Shown here: positions 1 to 6,956 of the stretch, one piece after another
How the letters are laid out: each line of letters opens with the position of its first letter
Position numbering within the stretch: the stretch's first letter is position 1
Virus record (IMG/VR): IMGVR_UViG_3300030107_001686
Span: 1-24,361 of that record
Direction: 5' to 3' (one strand)
DNA: 24,361 nt
Source of the DNA: a virus
Made by a program: the position numbers and the translations under genes
The notes under the pieces: generated by a model
Databases searched by the model: none
Seen by the model: the letters and a program-made list of their open reading frames with translations, nothing else
Told to the model about the DNA's origin: nothing

Positions 1-189
1 GATGCGGTGGTCACAACTGCAAAAGCATCTCCTGGCTTATCTAAGTATTACGAGTATATTCTAAAAAGGACAGAGCAAAGATACTTGGACTATAATAGAG
101 AGCCCACGGATGAGGAACTAGAAGAGATAGATATAGAGGTAGAAGAAGAGTTTCTAGAATTAGAGAGTCCATCTAATAAGATTCATTAA
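1..189 (+). CDS. C-terminal part of an unknown phage protein (partial)
   Basis: The reading frame is open from the first base and ends in TAA at 187-189, so at least 62 residues of a protein that starts outside the window are visible. A GTG at position 7 could be mistaken for a start, but there is no ribosome-binding site before it. The tail is very acidic: a Glu/Asp-rich stretch covers roughly the last 25 residues, preceded by a basic, tyrosine-rich segment. No family is recognised. It lies just upstream of the gp55 gene, but a promoter sits between them, so it probably belongs to the preceding transcription unit. Confidence 0.55.
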   Translation, partial: DAVVTTAKASPGLSKYYEYILKRTEQRYLDYNREPTDEELEEIDIEVEEEFLELESPSNKIH

Positions 190-205
190 CGGTTCCACAT
201 AACCT

Positions 206-234
206 ATTATACACAAAAAAAATATTTTGTCAAG
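206..234 (-). promoter_or_regulatory. Consensus sigma70-type promoter pointing left
   Basis: Read on the - strand, TTGACA (234-229), a 17-bp spacer rich in T, and TATAAT (211-206) form a perfect consensus promoter. The predicted start is near 198-200. No - strand ORF follows: an ATG at 200-198 stops after four codons. It therefore predicts a transcript antisense to the end of the first gene, or a leader for genes outside the window. Confidence 0.5.
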
Positions 235-247
235 TCCCCAAAGAGAG

Positions 248-276
248 TTGACTTATATACTTCAGTGTAGTATATT
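248..276 (+). promoter_or_regulatory. Early-type promoter for the gp55 operon
   Basis: TTGACT (248-253), 17-bp spacer, TATATT (271-276). The predicted start near 283 leaves a leader of about 19 bases with AGGAG before the ATG at 302. Its -35 box lies 13 bp from the -35 box of the promoter on the opposite strand. Confidence 0.7.
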
Positions 277-301
277 AAACAAATACTATCTAGGAGTAGA
301 T

Positions 302-823
302 ATGAAGAAAAAAGCAAAAGATAAACCACATTACGTAGATAACAAAAAATTCTTACAAGCAATGATAGACTGGCGTGAGACTTGGCCAGATGAAGAAAAT
401 ATTCCACCAGTGACAAACTATATTGGAGAGTGTTTTCTAAAGATAGCAACACACTTATCGTATAGACCAAACTTTATCAACTACACTTATAGAGATGAGA
501 TGATTTCAGATGGTATAGAGAACTGTTTGCAGTATGTAAAGAATTTCAATCCAGAAAAATCTAAAAATCCATTTGCATATTTTACCCAAATAATTTACTA
601 TGCATTTTTGCGTAGAATACAAAAAGAGAAAAAACAATCTCATGTAAAAAATAAAATGATTGAAAAAGGTAGCTTTGAATCTTGGACAGTTATGGATGGT
701 GATGATACTGGTTATACTGTGTCGGGTTTTGATCCTAACATCATGCTACCAGATGAGGATGTATATAAACCTAAAAAGAAAGAGGTCAAAAAAACAAAAG
801 GCCTAGAAAAATTTATGGAGTGA
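302..823 (+). CDS. 55: Late-transcription sigma factor gp55
   Basis: Distant sigma70-family factor that, in T4, directs host RNA polymerase to late promoters together with the sliding clamp gp45. The ATG at 302 is chosen because AGGAG lies about 7 bases upstream; an in-frame ATG at 227 would place coding sequence across the promoter. The product is 173 residues, near the T4 length of 185. Residues about 60-111 look like sigma region 2: an acidic segment, then an aromatic run ending in a basic patch (FAYFTQIIYYAFLRRIQKEK). The protein ends GLEKFME, resembling the hydrophobic C-terminal clamp-binding peptide of T4 gp55. It is followed after 4 bases by gp47. Two TATAAATA late-type promoters in this window are its expected targets. 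Confidence 0.9.
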   Translation: MKKKAKDKPHYVDNKKFLQAMIDWRETWPDEENIPPVTNYIGECFLKIATHLSYRPNFINYTYRDEMISDGIENCLQYVKNFNPEKSKNPFAYFTQIIYYAFLRRIQKEKKQSHVKNKMIEKGSFESWTVMDGDDTGYTVSGFDPNIMLPDEDVYKPKKKEVKKTKGLEKFME

Positions 824-827
824 ATAC

Positions 828-1883
828 TTGAAGTTAGCAATCATCACCGATACACATTTTGGTGCTAGAAACGACAATCTAAATTTCAACGAATACTTTT
901 ACAAATTCTATGATAACATATTTTTCCCTACTCTAAAAGAAAGAGGTATCACCACCTGTATTCATATGGGTGATGTTACGGATAGGCGTAAGTATATTAG
1001 TTTTAGAATTGCAAATGATTTTCGTGAGAGGTTTGTCAATCGTTTTAAGGAAATGGGTATTGACCTACACATTACAATCGGCAATCATGATACCTATTAT
1101 AAGAATACCAGTGAAATCAATTCTATGCACGAACTCGTAGGTTCAGATAATTTTAAAATTTATACTGGGCCAGAGGTTGTAGAGTTTGACGGCACACCTA
1201 TTCTGTTTATTCCTTGGATTAACTCTAATAACTACGAAGCCTCAATGGATGCATTAGAAACTGCAAATGCAGATATTGCTATGGGTCATCTTGAAGTAAA
1301 TGGTTTTGAGATGCACAAGGGTCAAATGGCAGAAGGTAAACAAGAGAAGAAACTATTTCGTAGATTTGAAACAGTATTCAGTGGACACTTTCATCACAAG
1401 TCAGATGACGGTCAAATCTATTATCTTGGAACACCTTATGAATTATATTGGAATGATTTTGATGACCCAAAAGGATTTCATATTTTTGACACCGACACAA
1501 GAGAACTTGAACGTATTGTAAATCCTTATACTTTGTTTGAGAAGATTTATTATGATGATATTGAGCATGACTATAAAAAACATGATGTATCCAAGTACAA
1601 AGAGAAGTATGTCAAACTTATAGTGGTCAATAAGAAAGACTTATATCAGTTTGATATGTTTACTGATAGACTACTCAAGGCTGACGCACATGAGGTCAAG
1701 ATCATCGAAGATTTTTCAGAGTTGGATGCAAGTAATGTATCAGATGAAATTGTAGAAAATACAGAAGATACAATGACTCTACTTGAGAAGTATATTGATG
1801 AGTTAGACGTTACACTAGACAAAAAGAGACTCAAAAATACAATGAAGTCTTTATATAATGAGGCACAGGATTTAGAATTGTAA
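828..1883 (+). CDS. 47: Recombination endonuclease subunit gp47 (Mre11/SbcD-like)
   Basis: Calcineurin-like phosphoesterase forming the nuclease half of the gp46/gp47 (Rad50/Mre11-type) complex, which processes DNA ends for recombination-dependent replication. Metal-binding motifs are in order: D8-x-H10 (ITDTHFG), GD49 (HMGDVTD), N86-H87-D88 (IGNHD), H154 (MGH) and H187-x-H189 (GHFH). Length 351 residues compares with 339 in T4. The start is TTG at 828, with GGAG six bases upstream; the next residues (MKLAIITDTH) are the normal beginning of the fold, so the rare start codon is probably right. The stop at 1881-1883 overlaps the ATG of the next gene by one base (TAATG), which implies translational coupling. 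Confidence 0.93.
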   Translation: MKLAIITDTHFGARNDNLNFNEYFYKFYDNIFFPTLKERGITTCIHMGDVTDRRKYISFRIANDFRERFVNRFKEMGIDLHITIGNHDTYYKNTSEINSMHELVGSDNFKIYTGPEVVEFDGTPILFIPWINSNNYEASMDALETANADIAMGHLEVNGFEMHKGQMAEGKQEKKLFRRFETVFSGHFHHKSDDGQIYYLGTPYELYWNDFDDPKGFHIFDTDTRELERIVNPYTLFEKIYYDDIEHDYKKHDVSKYKEKYVKLIVVNKKDLYQFDMFTDRLLKADAHEVKIIEDFSELDASNVSDEIVENTEDTMTLLEKYIDELDVTLDKKRLKNTMKSLYNEAQDLEL

Positions 1884-2773
1884 TGAAATACGATTTTAAA
1901 ATAAATGAAATTTCTAGGCCAGTTGCAACGGACTTTGTTCAGTCTTTACACTATTCCAAAATTATGCCTAAACTCACAAAACATTTTTTAGGTTGTTACT
2001 TAAAGAATGAACTTGTTGGTGTTTTAACTTTGGGATGGGGAACACAACCAAAAGCAACAATCGCAAAATTGTTTAATGATAAAAATTTATGTCATGTGAA
2101 GTTTGATAAAAAATCTAATAAATTTATTAGTGAAGACTTAGATACAAAAGATTATTATGAAATTGGTAAAATGTGTATGTCAGAACAATTTCCAGATAAA
2201 TCGTACCCAGAATCACAAATGATTTCTGCTGTGGTGAAATGGATGAAAGTAAATACTCCAGAAAAAAAGTTTCTCTATACATGGGCAGATGGTATAATGG
2301 GTAAGCCTGGATATGTGTATCAAGCTGCAAATTTTCTTTATGGTGGTTTTATTTGGACACAGATTTATATTAGTGATAAGGGTGAAAAAATTCATCCAAG
2401 GTCTAGTAGAAGGTTGTGTGATGAAAATGTTAAGTTTAAACTTGCCAAAGAACCAAATTTTTTTGAAGGTAAAAAAGGTGAGAGAATATATTGGTTAACT
2501 CAAGACTTTCTTGATCATAAAGGTATAAGTAAAATACATGGTAAACAATTTAGATATATTCTTCCTTTAAATAAAAAGGCAAGAAAACTTTTAAAAAAAT
2601 CAAATGTAGAATGGAATTTAAATTATCCAAAAGAAAGTGATTTGGTTTGGGATAAATCTACATTAGAGGGTAGAAAACAATTAAGTGATATGCCGTATAT
2701 TGATGGTGATATGACAGAATATAATAAGAAAAATGTTAATGCACATAGAGGTACTTTGGAGGCTTTTCTTTGA
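1883..2773 (+). CDS. Mom-like GNAT-fold DNA modification protein (putative)
   Basis: A 296-residue protein resembling the Mu Mom family, GNAT-fold enzymes that modify adenine in phage DNA and block restriction. Visible landmarks are HYSK (23-26), LVGVLTLG (44-51), an EIGKMCMSEQFP stretch (93-104) equivalent to the Mom strand before the core helix, YTWADG (132-137), and a Gly-rich segment followed by YVYQAANFLYGG (144-155). These are the most recognisable parts of the family; the assignment is by motif memory, not a search. Residues 160-296 are basic and unassigned. The C terminus GTLEAFL matches the end of this phage's DNA polymerase (GTLEDFF). The gene sits between 47 and 46, overlapping 47 by one base and 46 by four, and looks more A+T rich than both, suggesting insertion. 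Confidence 0.65.
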   Translation: MKYDFKINEISRPVATDFVQSLHYSKIMPKLTKHFLGCYLKNELVGVLTLGWGTQPKATIAKLFNDKNLCHVKFDKKSNKFISEDLDTKDYYEIGKMCMSEQFPDKSYPESQMISAVVKWMKVNTPEKKFLYTWADGIMGKPGYVYQAANFLYGGFIWTQIYISDKGEKIHPRSSRRLCDENVKFKLAKEPNFFEGKKGERIYWLTQDFLDHKGISKIHGKQFRYILPLNKKARKLLKKSNVEWNLNYPKESDLVWDKSTLEGRKQLSDMPYIDGDMTEYNKKNVNAHRGTLEAFL

Positions 2774-4482
2774 TAATTTTTAAGTATGTGAGATGGAAGA
2801 ACTTCCTTTCCACTGGTAATCAGTTTACCGAAATACAACTAGACAGAAACAACACAACATTAGTAATAGGAGAGAATGGCTCTGGTAAGTCTACAGTTCT
2901 TGATGCACTATGTTTTGGTTTGTTTGGTAAACCGTTTCGTAATATCAATAAAGGACAGTTGGTAAACTCTGTCAATACTGGTAGTTGTGAGGTCGAAGTA
3001 GATTTTAAGATTGGTACAAAATCATTCAAAGTGATTCGTGGTATCAAGCCAAATATGTTTGAGATTTATATCAACGGTAAGATGTACAATCAAGATGCAA
3101 ATGCAAGAGACTATCAGAAGTATCTTGAGCAGCAAATACTCAAACTAAACTATCGAAGCTTTACACAAGTTGTTATTCTTGGTAGTTCAACATTCATTCC
3201 TTTTATGCAGTTGAAGGCTCGTCAACGAAGAGATGTTGTTGAGGATATTTTAGACATTCAAATTTTCTCTTTAATGAATATGATTCTTAAACAGAAGTTG
3301 AAAACAATTCAAGAGCATCAGAGGGATGCTGACTATAATTTTGATTTAACATCTGAAAAAATCGAACTACAGAACAAGTATATTGAGGATGTAAAGAAGA
3401 ATAAAGGAAAACTCATTACAGAGAAAACATCATTACTTAGCAGTAATGAGGAAGAAATACACACTCGACAAAAGAAGGTAGAGGAACTTAAACAAGTCAA
3501 TAAAGATTTAGGTTTTGATACTACACACCTAAACGACACTACAACAAAGGTTCAGAAACTAAAAGGTATTGATGCAACACTAAAAGAGAAACGATCTGCA
3601 ACGAAGAAGTATATAGATTTCTTTGAGGAAAATGATGACTGCCCTGTTTGTGAACAGCATATTGATGAGACATTCAAAGAGAATATGATTGTGACCAAGA
3701 AAGGTGAGCATGACAAATTCAACAATGGTATTCAAGAGTTATCAGAGGAATTAAAAAAACAAGAGGATTTACTGGCAGCTATAAACAGTTATATTGGGAA
3801 GATACGAGAAAATGATGCCGAGATAGGTAAGATTAGTTATTCTATTAAAGAAATGGAAAAATTCAATACCACTTTGCGGTCAGAGATTGAACAACTACAA
3901 TCTGGTGAGGTGAGTAAAGAAGATATGGATAAACTCAAAAAACTCAAAAAATCTTTGAAGTCATATCAAACACAACAACAAGGATTGCGTGAAGAACAAA
4001 CTTATGCAGAAGCTGCTCGTAATATGTTGATGGACACTGGTATCAAGACAAAGATTATCAAGCAGTATCTTCCTATCATGAACAAACTGATAAACACCTA
4101 CCTTACTGCAATGGAGTTCTATGTTAACTTTACATTGAATGAGAACTTTGATGAAACAATCAAGTCTCGACACAGAGATGATTTTACGTATGCGTCTTTT
4201 AGTGAAGGTGAGAAGATGCGTATTGACCTTGCACTACTCTTTACTTGGAGAGCAGTTGCAAAGATGAAGAACAGCACAAATACTAACCTGTTAATTTTAG
4301 ATGAGATATTTGATAGCTCCCTCGACTCTACAGGAACAGATGAATTTCTAAAGATACTCAATACTTTAGATGGTGAGAACGTATTTGTGATTAGTCATAA
4401 ACAAGATGTACTTGTAGACAAGTTTAGAAGTACAATACGATTTGAGAAGGTGAAAAATTTTAGTCACATAACAGGATCATGA
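2770..4482 (+). CDS. 46: Recombination endonuclease subunit gp46 (Rad50/SbcC-like)
   Basis: SMC-like ATPase partner of gp47. Walker A is GENGSGKS at 34-41; the ABC signature lies in FSEGEK near residue 478; Walker B and D-loop are LLILDEIFDSSLD near 507-519, followed by a conserved VISHK. Between the ATPase halves is a coiled coil interrupted by a zinc hook, CPVC at 291-294. The 570-residue length matches T4 gp46 (560). The start is TTG at 2770, overlapping the preceding stop (TTGA); the first residues IIFKYVRWKNFLSTG are the usual gp46 beginning, so this start is well supported. The stop overlaps the next ATG (ATGA). Confidence 0.93.
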   Translation: MIIFKYVRWKNFLSTGNQFTEIQLDRNNTTLVIGENGSGKSTVLDALCFGLFGKPFRNINKGQLVNSVNTGSCEVEVDFKIGTKSFKVIRGIKPNMFEIYINGKMYNQDANARDYQKYLEQQILKLNYRSFTQVVILGSSTFIPFMQLKARQRRDVVEDILDIQIFSLMNMILKQKLKTIQEHQRDADYNFDLTSEKIELQNKYIEDVKKNKGKLITEKTSLLSSNEEEIHTRQKKVEELKQVNKDLGFDTTHLNDTTTKVQKLKGIDATLKEKRSATKKYIDFFEENDDCPVCEQHIDETFKENMIVTKKGEHDKFNNGIQELSEELKKQEDLLAAINSYIGKIRENDAEIGKISYSIKEMEKFNTTLRSEIEQLQSGEVSKEDMDKLKKLKKSLKSYQTQQQGLREEQTYAEAARNMLMDTGIKTKIIKQYLPIMNKLINTYLTAMEFYVNFTLNENFDETIKSRHRDDFTYASFSEGEKMRIDLALLFTWRAVAKMKNSTNTNLLILDEIFDSSLDSTGTDEFLKILNTLDGENVFVISHKQDVLVDKFRSTIRFEKVKNFSHITGS

Positions 4483-4676
4483 TTTTATTTAGAATACTAT
4501 TGATTACGATGATGAATGACCAACTCGTAGACAAACAAGAAATCGCTGTCTATGAACTTAAAACCACAGTTGAGCATTGTGAGGAGTACATAAAACCCAC
4601 ATTTGACAGAACTTATGTGTCAAAGGATTCTCACAGAATGGAACTAAAAACAGTTACGGAGTGTTTGAAAATATGA
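4479..4676 (+). CDS. Small hypothetical protein, 65 residues
   Basis: Not recognised. The ATG at 4479 overlaps the gp46 stop (ATGA), and the gene's own stop TGA at 4674-4676 overlaps the ATG of the methyltransferase at 4673, so it is tightly coupled on both sides, which supports a real gene. The first ten residues are hydrophobic (MILFRILLIT) but too short for a membrane span; ATG codons at 4509 and 4512 give shorter forms beginning MNDQLVD. The rest is mixed charged, with Cys in the middle and near the end. Confidence 0.5.
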   Translation: MILFRILLITMMNDQLVDKQEIAVYELKTTVEHCEEYIKPTFDRTYVSKDSHRMELKTVTECLKI

Positions 4677-5944
4677 TTATTAATGGTGATTGTTTAGAGG
4701 AAATGCAAAAATTGATTGATGATGGAGTACAAGTGGACTCTATTGTTACAGACCCACCATATCATTTAACATCTATTGTAGAACGATTTGGTAAAGAAGG
4801 TTCTGCTCCAGCACAAGAAGGAACTGATGGTGCATTTGCAAGAGCATCAAAAGGTTTTATGGGTAAAGAATGGGACGGTGGAGACATTGCATTTAGACAA
4901 GAGACTTGGGAACTTGCGATGAAACTATTGAAGCCAGGCGGTCATCTACTTGCATTTTCTGCTTCTCGTAATTATCACAGAATGGCAGTTGCAATCGAAG
5001 ATGCTGGTTTTGAAATTCGTGACCAGATTATGTGGATATATGGAAGTGGGTTTCCAAAAAGTTTGAATATTGGAAAAGGTATTGATAAGAAACAAGGTAA
5101 CGAAAGAGAAGTCGTTGGTGAGGTCAGAGCTGGAAAAAATGCACTAGGACAAGACAGTGGTTGGAATAAACATAATAACAGAACAGAGATAGAGGTAACA
5201 AAAGGTAATTCTGAATGGGAAGGTTGGGGAACTGCTCTCAAGCCTGCACACGAACCGATTGTGATGGCAAGAAAGTCTATAGAGGGTACTATTGTTGATA
5301 ATGTATTGAAACATGGAACTGGTGGCATCAACATTGATGATTGTAGGATTGAAACGGAAGAAAATCTAAATGGTGGTGCTTATGCGAAAAATGGAAATAG
5401 AAGATCGTTAGTAAGTGATATTAGATCAGGTGCTTCTGAAGGTATGTTTCAATCTAAAAAAACTGTAGGAGAAGATTTTGTACAACCGACAGGTAGATTC
5501 CCTGCCAATGTAATGCATGATGGTAGTGATGTTGTGCAAGATATATTTCCAAAGACCTCTAAATCTACTGGTGGAAAAACTAAAAGTGATTTTGGTGACA
5601 TATATGGAACTTATTCTGGTGATGTGTTATCAAGTAGTTCAGGCGGATTTGGTGATGAGGGAACAGCTGCAAGATATTTCTATTGTCCTAAAGTATCAAG
5701 TGCAGAGAGAGGCGAGGATAATACGCATCCCACAGTAAAACCGCAAGAGTTGATGAAATACCTATGCAGACTCGTAACACCAAAGAACGGCACAGTCCTA
5801 GACCCATTTATGGGTAGTGGTTCGACAGGAATGGCTGCCAAGGATGAAGGGTTTGAGTTTATCGGTATAGAACGAGAAAAAGAATATTTTGAGATTGCAG
5901 AGAAACGAATAAGTAGTTATGCACCATTGATGGAATTTATGTAA
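4673..5944 (+). CDS. DNA methyltransferase, DPPY type (N6-adenine or N4-cytosine)
   Basis: Amino-methyltransferase with the catalytic motif DPPY at residues 27-30 ahead of the SAM-binding motif DPFMGSG at 377-383, the permuted (beta-class) order. The large middle region (about 120-340) carries a GSGFPKSLN stretch and a WGTALKPAHEPIVMARK stretch common in phage enzymes, plus a Gly/Ser-rich probable target-recognition loop. HPTVKP before motif I is typical. DPPY favours N6-adenine over N4-cytosine but does not prove it. I chose ATG 4673 (423 residues), which overlaps the upstream stop and has GGAG at 4658-4661; an in-frame GTG at 4661 lies inside that site. No restriction endonuclease is adjacent, so it is a solitary phage methyltransferase. 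It ends in a hydrophobic PLMEFM. Confidence 0.88.
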   Translation: MIINGDCLEEMQKLIDDGVQVDSIVTDPPYHLTSIVERFGKEGSAPAQEGTDGAFARASKGFMGKEWDGGDIAFRQETWELAMKLLKPGGHLLAFSASRNYHRMAVAIEDAGFEIRDQIMWIYGSGFPKSLNIGKGIDKKQGNEREVVGEVRAGKNALGQDSGWNKHNNRTEIEVTKGNSEWEGWGTALKPAHEPIVMARKSIEGTIVDNVLKHGTGGINIDDCRIETEENLNGGAYAKNGNRRSLVSDIRSGASEGMFQSKKTVGEDFVQPTGRFPANVMHDGSDVVQDIFPKTSKSTGGKTKSDFGDIYGTYSGDVLSSSSGGFGDEGTAARYFYCPKVSSAERGEDNTHPTVKPQELMKYLCRLVTPKNGTVLDPFMGSGSTGMAAKDEGFEFIGIEREKEYFEIAEKRISSYAPLMEFM

Positions 5945-5956
5945 GGGGATAAAAAT

Positions 5957-6151
5957 ATGATAGAAGCATTACGAAAAAAGTATGAAGCTGATATAGCTCA
6001 TGCAAAGGCAAACATAGAAGTGTATTTACACAATCCAGTAGGAATTGGTGAGCATCCAGACCTAGTTTCTGCTGTTGATGAGCAGATTGACAATATGGCT
6101 CATGCTGAAGATAAATTAGAGGTATTAAATAAATATTATGGCAGTTTATGA
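5957..6151 (+). CDS. Small helical hypothetical protein, 64 residues
   Basis: Not assigned to a family. A good AGGGG ribosome-binding site lies about 9 bases before the ATG. The sequence looks largely helical with heptad-like Ala/Leu spacing at both ends (EALRKKYEADIAHAKANIE and NMAHAEDKLEVLNKYY) around a central Gly/Pro break, consistent with a short helical hairpin. Its 3' end overlaps the deformylase start by 14 bases, so the two are probably translated together. Confidence 0.6.
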   Translation: MIEALRKKYEADIAHAKANIEVYLHNPVGIGEHPDLVSAVDEQIDNMAHAEDKLEVLNKYYGSL

Positions 6152-6659
6152 ATTATTACCAAGTACTCATCCTAGTTTATCTGTTCCATTAACAGAAGTT
6201 ACGGATGACCAAGAAGGACGAGAACAAATTCAACAAGACCTAGTTGATACGATGAGAGCTAAGAACGGTATCGGTCTGTCAGCAAATCAAATTGGTATTG
6301 GTGCTCGTGTTTTTTCAATGTATGCAGACGTAAAAGAAAAAGATATTTTAGTTTGCTTTAATCCTAAAATTGTAAACCAATCAGAGGAAGAAATTCTTAT
6401 GGATGAGGGCTGTCTTTCATATCCAGGCCTATGGCTGAAAGTGCGACGCCCCGAAGGTATAGAAGTCACATACGAGGATGTAAAAGGTGAATTGCAAGAA
6501 AAAGCCATGTTTGGTTTGGAAGCAAGAATATTTCAACACGAATATGACCATATGGACGGTTTAAACTTTACTGATAGGGTTTCTAAACTAAAAATGGATA
6601 GAGCAAAAAAACGTCTAAAAAAAGTACAAAAAAAACTTGACAAACCTGTTTTGCCGTGA
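6138..6659 (+). CDS. def: Peptide deformylase
   Basis: Metal-dependent enzyme that removes the N-formyl group from nascent proteins; phage versions are common in marine T4-like phages and are thought to sustain protein turnover in the infected host. All three family motifs are intact: GIGLSANQ (44-51), EGCLS (90-94, Cys92 as metal ligand) and HEYDH (134-138, two His ligands and catalytic Glu135). The 173-residue length is that of full bacterial enzymes; the last 25 residues are an unusually Lys-rich tail. The start overlaps the preceding ORF. A TTGACA box at 6637-6642 lies inside the last codons, so the gene's end doubles as promoter sequence. Confidence 0.93.
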   Translation: MAVYELLPSTHPSLSVPLTEVTDDQEGREQIQQDLVDTMRAKNGIGLSANQIGIGARVFSMYADVKEKDILVCFNPKIVNQSEEEILMDEGCLSYPGLWLKVRRPEGIEVTYEDVKGELQEKAMFGLEARIFQHEYDHMDGLNFTDRVSKLKMDRAKKRLKKVQKKLDKPVLP

Positions 6660-6665
6660 TAGTAA
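6637..6665 (+). promoter_or_regulatory. Putative early promoter inside the end of def
   Basis: TTGACA (6637-6642), 17-bp spacer ending in TGA, then TAGTAA (6660-6665). The TGn before the weak -10 gives an extended -10. No convincing ORF follows directly (an ATG in the next 25 bases stops after two codons), so if active it makes a longer leader for the next units. Confidence 0.4.
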
Positions 6666-6720
6666 AAATCGTTTAGAATCAATGACTTAGAAAAAAGTTG
6701 TCGAATCTGTAATTTTTTGC

Positions 6721-6749
6721 TTGACAAATCTCTCTCAATATGATAGCGT
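6721..6749 (+). promoter_or_regulatory. Early promoter of the extended -10 type
   Basis: TTGACA (6721-6726), 17-bp spacer ending TGA, TAGCGT (6744-6749). The 18 bases around the -35 box (ATTTTTTGCTTGACAAAT, 6713-6730) are repeated exactly at 6914-6931. It would drive the tiny ORF at 6778, which has its own ribosome-binding site. Confidence 0.6.
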
Positions 6750-6777
6750 AAGTATAGATAATGAGAGAGGATTCGTT

Positions 6778-6870
6778 ATGACTAAAATTTTAAAATACAT
6801 TCCTAAAAAGTTCCATTACCGTCTTGGGTATATGGTTGGCCTCACTAAGCGATGGAGGTATCCTAATTGA
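6778..6870 (+). CDS. Tiny basic protein, 30 residues
   Basis: ATG at 6778 preceded by GAGAGAGG (6763-6770) at normal spacing and by a promoter at 6721-6749. The product MTKILKYIPKKFHYRLGYMV... is strongly basic and aromatic. Many T4-like phages express small host-takeover proteins from such early promoter units, but no family is recognised here. The dedicated promoter and ribosome-binding site are the main evidence; the length alone proves nothing. Confidence 0.5.
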   Translation: MTKILKYIPKKFHYRLGYMVGLTKRWRYPN

Positions 6871-6938
6871 AGAACATGAAGAAATTGTTCGGATTATTCA
6901 CAAATTGTCACCATTTTTTGCTTGACAAATATTCTTGA
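6867..6938 (+). CDS. Possible 23-residue ORF coupled to the tiny basic gene
   Basis: A TTG at 6867 overlaps the stop of the 30-residue ORF (TTGA, the same arrangement as gp46) and has GGAGG at 6854-6858, eight bases upstream. It would encode MKNMKKLFGLFTNCHHFLLDKYS. It runs through the -35 box of the next promoter, and such a short ORF could be chance. Confidence 0.2.
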   Translation: MKNMKKLFGLFTNCHHFLLDKYS

Positions 6939-6950
6939 GTGTGGTAGCTT
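6922..6950 (+). promoter_or_regulatory. Early promoter giving a leaderless start at the VWA gene
   Basis: TTGACA (6922-6927), 17-bp spacer ending TGG, TAGCTT (6945-6950). The ATG at 6957 is seven bases after the -10 box, where transcription would begin. There is no ribosome-binding site. A TATAAT at 6950-6955 also exists but sits 22 bp from the -35 box. Confidence 0.6.
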
Positions 6951-6956
6951 ATAATT

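Larger units (their letters stand above)
6660..6956 (+). other. Promoter-dense intergenic region
   Basis: This stretch between def and the VWA gene contains the tail of one promoter (6637-6665), two full promoters (6721 and 6922), the 18-base direct repeat around their -35 boxes and the tiny ORFs. No terminator hairpin with a T run was found, so read-through from def is expected. Confidence 0.6.

Noticed and set aside
211-230. A+T-rich inverted repeat (ACAAAA ... TTTTGT) as a terminator of the first gene
   Set aside because: Six A/T-rich pairs would be unstable and there is no T run; the same bases are better explained by the leftward promoter.
227-301. Upstream start for gp55 at 227
   Set aside because: It would run through the promoter at 248-276; ATG 302 has a proper AGGAG site and gives the normal length.
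4975-5334. 119-codon ORF on the - strand within the methyltransferase gene
   Set aside because: It lies wholly inside a clear + strand gene with conserved motifs, and no - strand expression signals are seen.
6950-6955. TATAAT just before the VWA gene as the -10 box
   Set aside because: It is 22 bp from TTGACA and overlaps the start codon region; TAGCTT at 17 bp agrees with the sister promoters.
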